DNA from: Halorubrum californiense DSM 19288
GTDB taxonomy: Archaea; Halobacteriota; Halobacteria; Halobacteriales; Haloferacaceae
Assembly: GCF_000336875.1 (NCBI RefSeq)
Contig: NZ_AOJK01000063.1
Span: 84,074-123,415, forward strand
Direction of reading: 5' to 3'
DNA: 39,342 bases
The position numbers and the translations under genes are program-made. The notes beneath the pieces are model-generated. The model was given only the letters and a program-made list of their open reading frames with translations, did not search any database and had not been told where the DNA came from. Positions 31,253-39,263 of the stretch are shown here, one piece after another. Position 1 is the stretch's first letter; every line of letters begins with the position of its first letter.

Positions 31253-32131
31253 TCATCCACTCGCCTCCTGTGGCGGCCATCTCTTTTCGAACAAGAAATC
31301 CTCCGCGTAATTTATACGTGGGCTGCTCTTTTCGGGGGGCTCTACTCTCAGTGATATCGAACTTTCGAACGCATCGTCCGGTATCATATATATCTCTGAT
31401 TCTTCAGGATGCTCGATTACGTAGAGATCGGCCGGCGCCGTTACGTTGAATCGCAGTAAGCCGTTTTCGAGCCAAGCTGACTCCGCTCGAAGGCGGAGTT
31501 CGCTCTCTTCTCGGGTAGCGATGATCGTTCGCCCATCGTCACAGTCGGATGGTACCTCTGCTGTGTATCCATCTGTCTCGACCGTATCGACGGTTTTCGA
31601 CGCTAGTTGGGTTGCGGAGGTCGTCCCGGAAGGGTTCACAGCCGGAGGCCAGTTGTTTTCGAGCGAATAATCGTCGGCCAACTTTGCTCTGGACGAGTTC
31701 TCAGAGCATCCGCCGATTCGGAGTGAGACTGACTCATCGAACTCATCGCCGTGAACAGAATATATTTTTTCGAGGCCCTTACAGTAGATCAGATAGTGGT
31801 CTGCTTCCCCACTTAGAGTAGACCTGATCCGATCACCGACCTGCCAAGCCATCTCGATACAAACTTTCGTAGCGTCACCCGCAGAGTTTCCTACGAAGAC
31901 TGTTCTTCGCTCCTCGGATTCTGAACTGATAAATACTGATTCGGCCTCTTGACGAAGTCTTTCGATAACTGCTGAAACTGTCCCATTTGAGCTTTCGTTT
32001 CCCTCTATTGGCCACTGCTTCTCCAGTTGATACTCTTCCGCCCAGTTGACTTGTTTCGTCTCCTTCTCGGGTGGATCGACCCGCAGATACATCGACGTTC
32101 CCACGTCACAGCCGAAACCGAGCGGAAGCAT
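31253..32131 (-). CDS. Tandem-repeat protein resembling C-terminal halves of PD-(D/E)XK (group I intron-type) endonucleases
   Basis: The 292-residue protein contains three versions of a motif LRV(D/E)PPEK...(V/I)N(W/Y)AE(E/D)(Y/F).LEK.WPP at about residues 15-42, 135-163 and 260-288, each but the first preceded by (H)YLIYCKGLEKIYSV...DEF or LYVIEHPEESEIYMIPDDAF. From memory this resembles the end of PDDEXK_5-type nucleases (DxFAVYCPE.D.VYLVPvdE...LRVEPtkNNQ..I.WAEDYEL). The upstream catalytic half (PD and ExK residues) is missing in all units; where QxKT is expected the text reads AESAW. The first unit is cut at the N terminus. The DNA is AT-richer than average. Probably inactive as a nuclease, or a new arrangement. 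Confidence 0.6.
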   Translation of the reverse strand: MLPLGFGCDVGTSMYLRVDPPEKETKQVNWAEEYQLEKQWPIEGNESSNGTVSAVIERLRQEAESVFISSESEERRTVFVGNSAGDATKVCIEMAWQVGDRIRSTLSGEADHYLIYCKGLEKIYSVHGDEFDESVSLRIGGCSENSSRAKLADDYSLENNWPPAVNPSGTTSATQLASKTVDTVETDGYTAEVPSDCDDGRTIIATREESELRLRAESAWLENGLLRFNVTAPADLYVIEHPEESEIYMIPDDAFESSISLRVEPPEKSSPRINYAEDFLFEKRWPPQEASG

Positions 32132-32147
32132 CTCCGCTCCAGTGATG

Positions 32148-32290
32148 CCGATTCAAAACAATATCAGGCGGTTTCGAGGGTTCGAAATCGCATCGACGAC
32201 GAGCTAGCTACTGATATCGGTATTCTACGAGAGCACCATCCAGAGCTGTACGCGGAGTTACGTGAAATTGTTTGTGACGACGAAGAATGA
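32148..32290 (+). pseudogene. 5'-truncated fragment of a small haloarchaeal gene
   Basis: The last 46 codons read SKQYQAVSRVRNRIDDELATDIGILREHHPELYAELREIVCDDEE and stop 3 nt before tRNA-Pro. They look like a real helical, charged C terminus, but no start codon lies near its conserved beginning; the frame runs back into unrelated sequence overlapping the tandem nuclease-like gene on the other strand. I take it as the 3' remnant of a gene lost by rearrangement. Alternatively it is a complete short protein whose ATG was mutated. Confidence 0.45.
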
Positions 32291-32293
32291 ATA

Positions 32294-32364
32294 TGGGGCC
32301 GCTGAGAGTCGAACTCAGGTCCACTGCACCCAAGGCAGCGAGGATACCACTACCCCACGGCCCC
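32294..32364 (-). tRNA. tRNA-Pro (TGG)
   Basis: A 71-nt gene on the minus strand. The acceptor GGGGCCG pairs with CGGCCCC, with an A discriminator. The anticodon stem GCTGC/GCAGT closes the loop CTTGGGT, so the anticodon is TGG (proline). The T arm is CTGAG-TTCGACT-CTCAG. No CCA is encoded and no intron is seen. A CCTTTAG box about 30 nt upstream on the minus strand could be its promoter. It marks the end of the AT-richer block. Confidence 0.95.
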
Positions 32365-32414
32365 GCACCCGTACATACCCCGAAGAGCCGCTAAAGGGTT
32401 TCGTTGCGCCGCGC

Positions 32415-34469
32415 TCACTCCTCGTCGTCGCGGCGTTCGAGGTCGGCGACGATGTCGTAGGGGTCCGTCCCCTTCCGCACCGAGTCGAGGATGAAGAACG
32501 CCTCGTCGGGCGCGAGGAAGTGTCTGGTGACGCCGCGGCCAAGCGGCGTCGGCTCGAACCCGTCGATGAAGTTCCACTCCAACAGCTTCCCGAGCGCGTG
32601 CTTCGTCGGCACCTCGCCGATCATGCGGTCGTTGAGGCGCTTGGCCTTCTTGCCGGCGACGACGACGTTCGCCAGCGTCTCCTCCGCGGCGGCGGTCTCG
32701 TCGTAGTGCGTCGCCACGTCCTCCATCTCGCCTTTCAGCAGGGTGAACGCCACCTCGTCTTCCGTGCGGTCCATCGAGCCGTGGTAAACGCCGTCTGGCT
32801 CGACGAGGAGGTAGACGCGGCCGCGGTCGTGGTAGTCCGGGCGCCCGGCACGGCCGAGCATCTGCGAGAACTCTTGGACGGAGAGCCACTCGATCCCCAT
32901 CGCCAGCGAGTCGAAGATCACCTGCGAGGCCGGGAAGTCGACCCCGGCCGCCAGCGCCGCGGTGGTGACGACCGCCGAGAGGTCCTGATTGCCGAACTGC
33001 CGTTCGACCTTCTTCCGGCGCCCGTAGTCGAGGCCGGCGTGGTACGGCGCGGAGTCGTACCGCAGTTTGCGGCTGATCTCGTGGCAGCGCCGCCGCGAGT
33101 TGGTGAAGATGATCGTCTGCCCCCGGTACCCCTTCGACGACTTCGTGTCGAACTCGCGTTTCACGAGCTTGTCGGCGATCTGCGCCTTCTCGCGGCTGTC
33201 CGCGAACGTGACGTGGCGCTCGATGGGGACCGGGCGCTCCTCGTACTCGATGAGCGTCGCCCGGAGCCGCTCGGCGAGCCACTCGGGGTTCCCGACCGTC
33301 GCCGAGAGGTAGACGAACTGGGTGCCGTCGTAGCCCGCGTGGGTCTCCATCCGGTCCTCGCTGTAGTACTTCAGCCGGGAGATGAGCCCGTCGAGGCGGT
33401 GGCCGCGCTCGCCCTCCTTCAGGGTGTGGACCTCGTCGATGACGACCGTCCCGACGTCTCCGAGGTCCTTCCCGGTCCGGAGCGCGTGGTCGATCCCCTC
33501 GTAGGTGCCGACGATCACGTCGGCGTGCGGGTCGAAGCGGTTGCCGTCGTCGTTCACCCGCGAGGAGCCGACGCGGATGGAGACGTCGAGCAGGTCGCCG
33601 TAGCGGTCCTCGAAGTCCTCGTGCTTCTGGTTGGCGAGCGCGACGAGCGGGACGAGGAAGAGGAGCTTCCCGTCCCCCTTCAGCGCGCGGTCGATCCCGG
33701 TCAGCTCGCCGACGAGCGTCTTCCCCGTCGCGGTCGCGCTCACGACGAGCTGGTCGTCGCCGTTGAGCAGCCCGTTCCGCACGGAGAGGCTCTGGACCGG
33801 GAGCAGCTCCTCGAAGCGGCCCTGGAGGTGTGAAGACAGGTCCGGGTGGAGGTCCAGGTCCTCGGTCCGGACCGGGGAGACGTCGTCGACGTTCGCCGAC
33901 ACCTCGTCGTACTTCGTGAGGTCGGGGTCGAGCCCGCCTTGGAGGAGGCTCACGATCCGGTCGAGGTCGCCCGACTCGTACAGGAGTTCCTCCAGCCGCT
34001 CCTCGGCCGCGCCCGTGAACTCGCCCTTGTACGATAGCTCGCGCTCCAACTCCCGGCGGGCGCAGTCGCGGCAGATCAGCTCGCCGTTGTGATCGATCGC
34101 GTCCTCCGAGGTGATCGGCCCGTACCGCCCGTCGCTCGCGCAGCGCCGACAGGTCCGGACCGCGGTCGCCTCCAGCTGGTAGCCGTCGAGCATCGCCTTC
34201 AGCCGCGCCCGGTTCTCGGGCGTGGTCTGCTCGGAGATGCGGATCCGGCCGGCCGCGCGGGCGAGGTCGACGAACTCGTCCGGCTGGCGCGGGTGGTCCT
34301 CGCCGTCGCGGATCACCCGGAACTTCCCCGGACGCGGCCCCGCGGAGGTCTCCTTGAGCTCGAGCCGCCCGCGGAGCACGCGCTTGCCGTCGCGGTTCGC
34401 GACGACGGTGTAGTCGCTCCGCGCCTCGTGGAGGAACAGCGTCTCGACCTCAGCCAACTGCTGTGACAC
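32415..34469 (-). CDS. Ski2-like DEAD/DEAH-box helicase with zinc-binding N-terminal domain
   Basis: The 684-residue protein has an N-terminal domain with a zinc-ribbon (C107, C110, C133, C136), followed by a helicase core: SATATGKTLVGEL (Walker A, about 244-256), VIDEVHTL, YLSATVGN, IIFTNSRRRCHEIS and QMLGRAGRPDYHDRG (motif VI). A C-terminal winged-helix-like part ends ERRDDEE. It belongs to an archaeal group near Hel308/Ski2 but with a distinct N terminus (I recall DUF5814); its substrate may be RNA or DNA. The GTG start is supported by homology and by a GAAATACC box about 25 nt upstream. It is longer than simple DEAD proteins. Confidence 0.92.
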   Translation of the reverse strand: MSQQLAEVETLFLHEARSDYTVVANRDGKRVLRGRLELKETSAGPRPGKFRVIRDGEDHPRQPDEFVDLARAAGRIRISEQTTPENRARLKAMLDGYQLEATAVRTCRRCASDGRYGPITSEDAIDHNGELICRDCARRELERELSYKGEFTGAAEERLEELLYESGDLDRIVSLLQGGLDPDLTKYDEVSANVDDVSPVRTEDLDLHPDLSSHLQGRFEELLPVQSLSVRNGLLNGDDQLVVSATATGKTLVGELTGIDRALKGDGKLLFLVPLVALANQKHEDFEDRYGDLLDVSIRVGSSRVNDDGNRFDPHADVIVGTYEGIDHALRTGKDLGDVGTVVIDEVHTLKEGERGHRLDGLISRLKYYSEDRMETHAGYDGTQFVYLSATVGNPEWLAERLRATLIEYEERPVPIERHVTFADSREKAQIADKLVKREFDTKSSKGYRGQTIIFTNSRRRCHEISRKLRYDSAPYHAGLDYGRRKKVERQFGNQDLSAVVTTAALAAGVDFPASQVIFDSLAMGIEWLSVQEFSQMLGRAGRPDYHDRGRVYLLVEPDGVYHGSMDRTEDEVAFTLLKGEMEDVATHYDETAAAEETLANVVVAGKKAKRLNDRMIGEVPTKHALGKLLEWNFIDGFEPTPLGRGVTRHFLAPDEAFFILDSVRKGTDPYDIVADLERRDDEE

Positions 34470-34601
34470 TGCCGTTCGGTACGCGAGGGAGGTATTTCAG
34501 GAGTTCGGCTCGCCGAGCGGCGCCGGCGTCGGGCGCGCGGCGCCGCGGCTACGGGACGCGAACGCGCGGAAAAGAACCCGCCTCACGGACGGGGAGGGTC
34601 G

Positions 34602-35132
34602 TTACGAGACGAGGAGCTTCTCGCCGCGGTCGACCGTGATCCGACACGGCGGCGAGAGCTTGTTGTACGCGCGGCGGAACGCCTCCTTCACGACGGCGGC
34701 CTGCTCGACGTCGCAGTAGGCCGTGAAGACGACGTCGTCCTTGCTGAGCCGCGCGGCGGTGCCGACGGGCTTGCCGAACGCCTGCCGCATTCCGTCGGAA
34801 ACGCGGTCCGCGCCCGCGCCGGTCGCCTGCTTGTTCTCCCGGATGACCTGGTGGGGGAATTTGCGGAGAGTCATCTTATAGTTGCCCTCGCCGAGCTCCT
34901 TGATCAGGTGGCGGTTCGCCGAGAGGCGCGCGCTCTCCAGCGAGCCGTGTCGCACCTGAAGCTCTTCCTCGACGCGGAGGCTGATCTGGACGGGGTAGTC
35001 GTCCGGCTCCGCGGAGAGGTCGCCCATGTTGTGCTGGGCAATCTTCGAGCCGGGGATGCCCGTGATGTACTCGCGGCGGGTGTACGACGGCTTGTCGATC
35101 GTCCGATACATAGAGGCGGGTTTGTCAGACAT
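34602..35132 (-). CDS. rpl10e: 50S ribosomal protein L10e (uL16)
   Basis: The 176-residue protein is full-length archaeal L10e/uL16: [38 protein letters not shown], then [81 protein letters not shown], and the C-terminal [18 protein letters not shown]. It is part of the large-subunit central protuberance near the A-site tRNA. A GGGTTTATC box lies about 40 nt before the ATG, allowing a short leader. Confidence 0.98.
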   Translation of the reverse strand: MSDKPASMYRTIDKPSYTRREYITGIPGSKIAQHNMGDLSAEPDDYPVQISLRVEEELQVRHGSLESARLSANRHLIKELGEGNYKMTLRKFPHQVIRENKQATGAGADRVSDGMRQAFGKPVGTAARLSKDDVVFTAYCDVEQAAVVKEAFRRAYNKLSPPCRITVDRGEKLLVS

Positions 35133-35256
35133 GGCTACTTGTCCGATGTAGCCCGCGCTGCGGCGATAAACCCTTCGATAGCGAGGCGTCCGCCCCGGTT
35201 CGTCGGGAAATCAACGCCGGCGATCTGTTGGTCATCGCCACGCGTTGCCACGCCGA

Positions 35257-36072
35257 TCACTCCGACGGCGTCGGTTCGAGCGCGACGTGGTCGAACCCGC
35301 GGTCCGCGAGCCGCTCCGCGGCGCGGTCGGTGACCGACGGCGCGACGAGGATCCCGCGCACGGCCGGCGAGTCGTCCCGAGTGGTCTCCTCGTCGTCGGT
35401 CTCGCCGTCGTCGCCCCCGTCGCTGGCGGTTTCGTCGTCGGTCTCGCCGTCGCTCGCCTCGACCCCCAGTTCCTCGCGGAGCGCCCGGACGTATCGCGCC
35501 AGCTGTCCCACGGCGTCCGGGCCGACCCGGCGGCGCTTCAGTTCGACGACGACCGGCGTCCCGTCGGCGTCGACGCCGAAGATGTCCATCGGGCCGGCGC
35601 TGGACGGGCGTTCGGTCTCGCGGGGCTCGAACCCGGGCTCGACGAGGTCGGGGCGCTCCAAAATTCGGGTTCGGAGGTCCTCCTCGCTGCCGTGGAGCGT
35701 GAGGTCTCGGCCGCCCGTCACGGCCATCGCCGAGAGCTGGTGAACGCCCGAAAAGCGGACCGTCAGGGTCTCGTCGGGGCTGCTCCTCGTCGAACGCACG
35801 CGGAGCCGGCCCTCGCGCACCGCGGCGCGGTGTTCCGACCCCGGCGGCTGCCAGTTGACCGGCTGGCGCCCCTCGTCGGTGTGGACGAGGGCCGCGCCGT
35901 CGGGCTTCAACACGAGGAGGCGGTCGCCGGCGCCCAGGTCCGAGGCCGCCCGCCCCTCGTACGAGACCGTACAGCGGCCGAACAGGCTGACGAGGTCCCC
36001 GCGCTCGAAGGCGTCCTCCAGCTCCCAGAGGGCCTCGCGGTGGCTCGGGTCATGGACGCTTGTGACTGTCAC
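35257..36072 (-). CDS. nucS: Endonuclease NucS (EndoMS) mismatch-specific nuclease
   Basis: The 271-residue protein is NucS: N-terminal binding domain with SYEGRAASDLGAGDRLLVLKPDGAALVH, then GPMDIFGVDADGTPVVVELKRRRVGPDAVGQLARYV with the catalytic D163, E177 and K179 in the D-x13-E-x-K spacing. It cuts mismatched or branched DNA and forms a non-canonical mismatch-repair route with the sliding clamp. Between about 215 and 240 it carries an acidic insertion (ETDDETASDGGDDGETDDEE), longer than in the Pyrococcus protein. It starts at a GTG that lies about 28 nt after a CCTTTTTC box. Confidence 0.95.
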   Translation of the reverse strand: MTVTSVHDPSHREALWELEDAFERGDLVSLFGRCTVSYEGRAASDLGAGDRLLVLKPDGAALVHTDEGRQPVNWQPPGSEHRAAVREGRLRVRSTRSSPDETLTVRFSGVHQLSAMAVTGGRDLTLHGSEEDLRTRILERPDLVEPGFEPRETERPSSAGPMDIFGVDADGTPVVVELKRRRVGPDAVGQLARYVRALREELGVEASDGETDDETASDGGDDGETDDEETTRDDSPAVRGILVAPSVTDRAAERLADRGFDHVALEPTPSE

Positions 36073-36125
36073 TGGCTCTCGTACGCGGTCGCGGCTGAAA
36101 AAGGGCGCGAGCGGTGTGTGCCGTC

Positions 36126-36275
36126 TCAGTTGCCCCGTCGCGACACGACGATGCCGGCGACGAAGAGGACCGCGCCGAGCGCGAACGCGGCGATGCGAAG
36201 CGTCATGTCCGAGACGAGGATTCCGGCCAACACCGAGACACCGAATCCGGAGTGTAACACCGCGGTGAGATTCAT
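36126..36275 (-). CDS. 49-residue two-helix membrane protein
   Basis: The minus strand encodes MNLTAVLHSGFGVSVLAGILVSDMTLRIAAFALGAVLFVAGIVVSRRGN with two hydrophobic helices (about 6-22 and 27-44) and a positive C terminus (SRRGN). A CTTTTGTG box about 26 nt upstream of the ATG fits a leaderless mRNA. The frame is compact, has good third-position GC and sits neatly between nucS and ahcY on the same strand. Function is unknown. Confidence 0.6.
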   Translation of the reverse strand: MNLTAVLHSGFGVSVLAGILVSDMTLRIAAFALGAVLFVAGIVVSRRGN

Positions 36276-36345
36276 ACGTTCGGTACGGTCGCGCGGCACA
36301 AAAGCGGGTCGAACCGGCGCGATCGGGGGCCGCCCTCGGGCCGAG

Positions 36346-37635
36346 TCAGGTCCCGTGCTCCCAGCTCCCCATGTACTCGCGCTGCTCGTCGCTGAGGTCG
36401 TCGTACTCGACGCCCTCGGCGGCGAGCTTGATGTCCGCGACCTCGCGGTCGAGTTCGTCGGGCACGTCGTGGACGCCGGCGTCGTACGCGTCGCCGTTCG
36501 CAGCCAGTTCGCGGACGACGACCGCCTGGACGCCGAAGCTCTGGTCCATCACCTCGACCGGGTGGCCGAGCGCGATGGGCGCGGCGAGGTTGACGAGCCG
36601 TCCCTCCGCGATGACGTTCAGGACGCGACCGTCGGGCATCTCGTACCCCTCGACGCCGTCGCGGACCTCGTAGCGGTCGACCGCGAGGCCGTCGAGCTCG
36701 TCGAGGTTGACCTCCACGTCGAAGTGGCCGGCGTTCGCGAGGAGGACACCGTCCTGCATCTCCCCGAAGTGCTCGCGGGTGATCACGTCGCGGTTGCCCG
36801 TCGTCGTGATGAACACGTCGCCCTTCTTCGCGGCCTGCTTCATCGGGAGTACCTCGTACCCCTCCATGTGGGCTTCGAGAGCCTTCCGCGGGTCGACCTC
36901 GCAGACGATGACGTTCGCGTTCTGGCCGGACGCCTTCTTCGCGACGCCCTTCCCGCACTGGCCGTAGCCGCCGACGACGACGTTCTTGCCGGCCCACGAG
37001 AGGTTCGTCGTCATCGCGATGGTCGCGAGCGACGACTCGCCCGTGCCGTGGACGTTGTCGAACAGCTGCTTCATCGGCGTGTCGTTGACGGCGAAGACCG
37101 GGTAGTGGAGCTCGCCGTCGGCGTCCATCGCGCGCAGGCGGTCGACGCCCGTGGTCGTCTCCTCGGCGCCGCCGATTATGGAGTCGATCAGATCGGGGTA
37201 CTCCTCGTGGACGAGTTTCACCATGTCCATCCCGTCGTCGACGGTGATGGTCGGCTCGTGGGCGATACAGGCGTGCATCGCGTCGTAGTACTCCTCGTCG
37301 CCGACGCCGCGGACCGCGTAGGAGGTGATCGACTCGTGGGCGTCGAGCGCGGCCGACACGTCGTCGTGCGTCGAGAGCGGGTTACACCCGGTGATCGCGA
37401 CCTCGGCGCCGCCCTCGGCGAGCAGTTCGACGAGGTTCGCCGTCTTCGCCTCGACGTGCATCGCCATCGCGATCGTCTCGCCGGCGAGCGGCTGCTCGTC
37501 GACGAACTCCTCGCGGAGGGCGTTCAGGATCGGCATGTGCTGGAGCGCCCAGTCCATCTTCCGGCGCCCCTCCTCTCGGGCCGCTTCGACGTCCGAGAGG
37601 TGCTGTGACACCGGCGGATACGCGGTTTCGCTCAT
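36346..37635 (-). CDS. ahcY: Adenosylhomocysteinase (S-adenosylhomocysteine hydrolase)
   Basis: The 429-residue enzyme splits S-adenosylhomocysteine into adenosine and homocysteine, recycling the product of methyltransferases. It shows MHVEAKTANLVELLAEGGAEVAITGCNPLSTHDD, the substrate loop MDMVKLVHEEYP and EETTTGV, the NAD-binding GKNVVVGGYGQCGKGVAKKA and the C-terminal VLNVIAEGRLVNLAAPIALGHPVEVMDQSFGVQAV. The archaeal form lacks the long C-terminal extension of the bacterial enzyme. The ATG giving MSETAYPPVS is favoured; a GTG six codons upstream is possible. Confidence 0.97.
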   Translation of the reverse strand: MSETAYPPVSQHLSDVEAAREEGRRKMDWALQHMPILNALREEFVDEQPLAGETIAMAMHVEAKTANLVELLAEGGAEVAITGCNPLSTHDDVSAALDAHESITSYAVRGVGDEEYYDAMHACIAHEPTITVDDGMDMVKLVHEEYPDLIDSIIGGAEETTTGVDRLRAMDADGELHYPVFAVNDTPMKQLFDNVHGTGESSLATIAMTTNLSWAGKNVVVGGYGQCGKGVAKKASGQNANVIVCEVDPRKALEAHMEGYEVLPMKQAAKKGDVFITTTGNRDVITREHFGEMQDGVLLANAGHFDVEVNLDELDGLAVDRYEVRDGVEGYEMPDGRVLNVIAEGRLVNLAAPIALGHPVEVMDQSFGVQAVVVRELAANGDAYDAGVHDVPDELDREVADIKLAAEGVEYDDLSDEQREYMGSWEHGT

Positions 37636-37690
37636 ACCTCTCGGTTCGCTCACGGCGCACTAAACCCTGCCGACACCGGAGTGCGCTCGG

Positions 37691-37723
37691 AAAACAAAAA
37701 ACCGAACGTCAGCGACCGTCGCT
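37691..37723 (-). terminator. Hairpin plus T-tract downstream of the surface-protein gene
   Basis: On the minus strand AGCGACGGTCGCT (37711-37723) forms a 5-bp hairpin, followed about 9 nt later by TTTTTTGTTTT (37691-37701). It lies just after the surface-protein stop and before the ahcY promoter. T-tracts end transcription in archaea, so this is a likely terminator. Confidence 0.55.
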
Positions 37724-37742
37724 CCCGTCACCGACCGCGTCG

Positions 37743-38849
37743 TCAGTTACCGCCCGGGCCGCCCGCGTGGTCCGGCGGGCCCTGCTCGCCGTCCTCTTCG
37801 TCGTCCTCGTCGTCATCTTCCCCGTCCTCCTCTTCGGCTTCGTCCTTGTCCGCGTCGTCCTCTTCCGCTTCGTCTTCTTCAGCGTCGTCGTCCTCGGTTT
37901 CGTCCTCGTCCGCGTCGTCGTCCTCACCGTCCTCTTCGGATTCGTCGTCAGCGTCGTCCTCACCGTCCTCCGCGTCGTCGCCGGCGTGGTCTGGCGGGCC
38001 CTGCTCGCCGTCGGGACCGACGCCGTCCGGCGCGTTACCGGGCGCGTCGGTCTTGTTCTCCGCGTCCTCGTCGTCGGCGTCGTCGGGGCCACCGGGGCCG
38101 CCGGCGTGGTCCGGCGCGTTACCGGGGTTGTTCTCGGTCACGAAGTCTGAGACGGCGGCGCCGATGCCGCCCTCGCGGTTCTCGAGCCCCTCGATGAAGT
38201 CCTGGACGAGCTGGCCGAACGGCTGCGCCTCGGCCTCGTCGTCTTCCTCTTCGGCGGTCAGCTCGATCGTCTCGGAGACGCTCTCGTTCTCGTACTCGGC
38301 CGTGACGTTCACCGTCACGTCCGCCTCGGCGGCGGGCAGCGTCACCGTGCCGTTGGCGTCCGTCTCGTAGTCGCCCTCGCCGGCGTAGGAGGCGTTCTCG
38401 TCGGCGGTCGTGACGTTCACCGAGGCGTTCTCGACGGCGGTGTCGTTGTCCGTCACCGTGACGACGGGCTCGCCGCCGGTGTTCTCGACGTCGAGTTCGA
38501 GGCCGTCGGGCGCCTCCAGATCGACCGTCGTCGAGGCGGTGTCGTTACCCGCGGCGGCCGTGATATCGACCGTCACGTCCTCCTCGGGGGCGGAGAGGTC
38601 GACGGTGCCGTTGGCGTCCGTCTCGTACTCGCCCGCTCCCGCGTACGACTCGTTCTCGGTGTCGACCACGCTCACTACCACCGAAGCGTTCTCGACGGCG
38701 GTGTCGTTCTCGGTCACCGTGACCGTCGCTGTGCCGTCCGCGTCCTGCTCGACGCCCACTTCGAGGTGGCCGTCGGCGGCCGCAACGCCGGTCATCGCGC
38801 CGAGCGCGACGACCGCGACCAGTAGGATCGCTGTGATGTGTTCGCTCAT
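37743..38849 (-). CDS. Secreted acidic surface protein with two Ig-like repeats
   Basis: The 368-residue protein has a Sec-type signal (MSEHITAILLVAVVALGAMTGVAA), then two homologous repeats of about 80 residues (about 28-110 and 117-197), each containing VTVT(E/D)NDTAVENASV, NESYAG(A/E)G(E/D)YETDANGTV and DVTV(D/N)(I/V)TA, with many N-glycosylation sequons. The remainder is extremely acidic (about 250-350), with returning units GNAPDHAGGPGG and EQGPPDHAGGPGG. No C-terminal membrane anchor or PGF-type archaeosortase signal is visible, so it may be released or loosely surface-bound. A CTTATCC box about 30 nt upstream supports the ATG. Confidence 0.8.
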   Translation of the reverse strand: MSEHITAILLVAVVALGAMTGVAAADGHLEVGVEQDADGTATVTVTENDTAVENASVVVSVVDTENESYAGAGEYETDANGTVDLSAPEEDVTVDITAAAGNDTASTTVDLEAPDGLELDVENTGGEPVVTVTDNDTAVENASVNVTTADENASYAGEGDYETDANGTVTLPAAEADVTVNVTAEYENESVSETIELTAEEEDDEAEAQPFGQLVQDFIEGLENREGGIGAAVSDFVTENNPGNAPDHAGGPGGPDDADDEDAENKTDAPGNAPDGVGPDGEQGPPDHAGDDAEDGEDDADDESEEDGEDDDADEDETEDDDAEEDEAEEDDADKDEAEEEDGEDDDEDDEEDGEQGPPDHAGGPGGN

Positions 38850-39137
38850 GTCCACTCGGGTCCACCCCCTGTTATCGGATAAGAAGCGAAGTCCCTTAAC
38901 GCGGTTTAATTCGGTTTGTATCCGGGTTAACGGCGCTGAAACAGCTATTCTGTCTATCTGGCGTTCGACCGCGGATCTGCCCGCGATCGAACCCGGATTT
39001 ACCCCCGATTTCGGGTCGCCCGTCGCTCGCGCGCGACACGTTCGCGCAGGTTCACTTCGAGTCGTTCTCGCAGAGAACATCTTCAAATGCCTAGCCGCTC
39101 GCCTATGAACAGTTGACCGAAGATCGACCGAGAACGC
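38850..39137. other. Intergenic spacer upstream of the surface-protein gene
   Basis: It holds the surface-protein promoter (TTCTTATCC on the minus strand, about 38876-38884) and a second AT-rich block (TTAACGCGGTTTAATTCGG, about 38896-38914). The rest shows no gene that I can support. Confidence 0.4.
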
Positions 39138-39263
39138 CTCCAAAGCCCCAGTCGCGAGGCGGGCGCACGCTCGCTGCGCGCCTCGGTCGCTCGTTTCACT
39201 CGCTCCTTGCGGTGCTTTCGTCGCCTGCGTCCGCCTCGCGACTGCCCCTTTGAGTCCCGCCCC
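39138..39263 (+). repeat. 126-bp palindromic repeat element, copy B
   Basis: It begins CTCCAAAGCCCC and ends CCCCTTTGAGTCCCGCCCC, as in copy A. The arms AGTCGCGAGGCGGGCGCA (39150-39167) and TGCGTCCGCCTCGCGACT (39226-39243) pair at 17 of 18 positions yet differ at several positions from those of copy A. The central part matches copy A only when reverse-complemented (for example GGCGAC...AAGCACCGCA...GCGCAGCGAGCG). The element is intergenic and non-coding. Confidence 0.8.

Noticed and set aside
32262..33833. Long plus-strand frame (523 codons) over tRNA-Pro and the helicase
   Set aside because: It runs through a tRNA gene and antisense to a conserved helicase, and has Arg/Val-rich composition typical of shadow frames.
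35245..37608. A 787-codon plus-strand frame across nucS and ahcY
   Set aside because: It is the mirror of two well-recognised genes plus a spacer, with no start signal or domain of its own.
37743..38100. Simple-sequence tract (GTCGTC/CTCCTC-like) as possible non-coding repeat
   Set aside because: It is the acidic codons (GAC/GAG) of the surface protein's tail, in frame and bounded by conserved parts.
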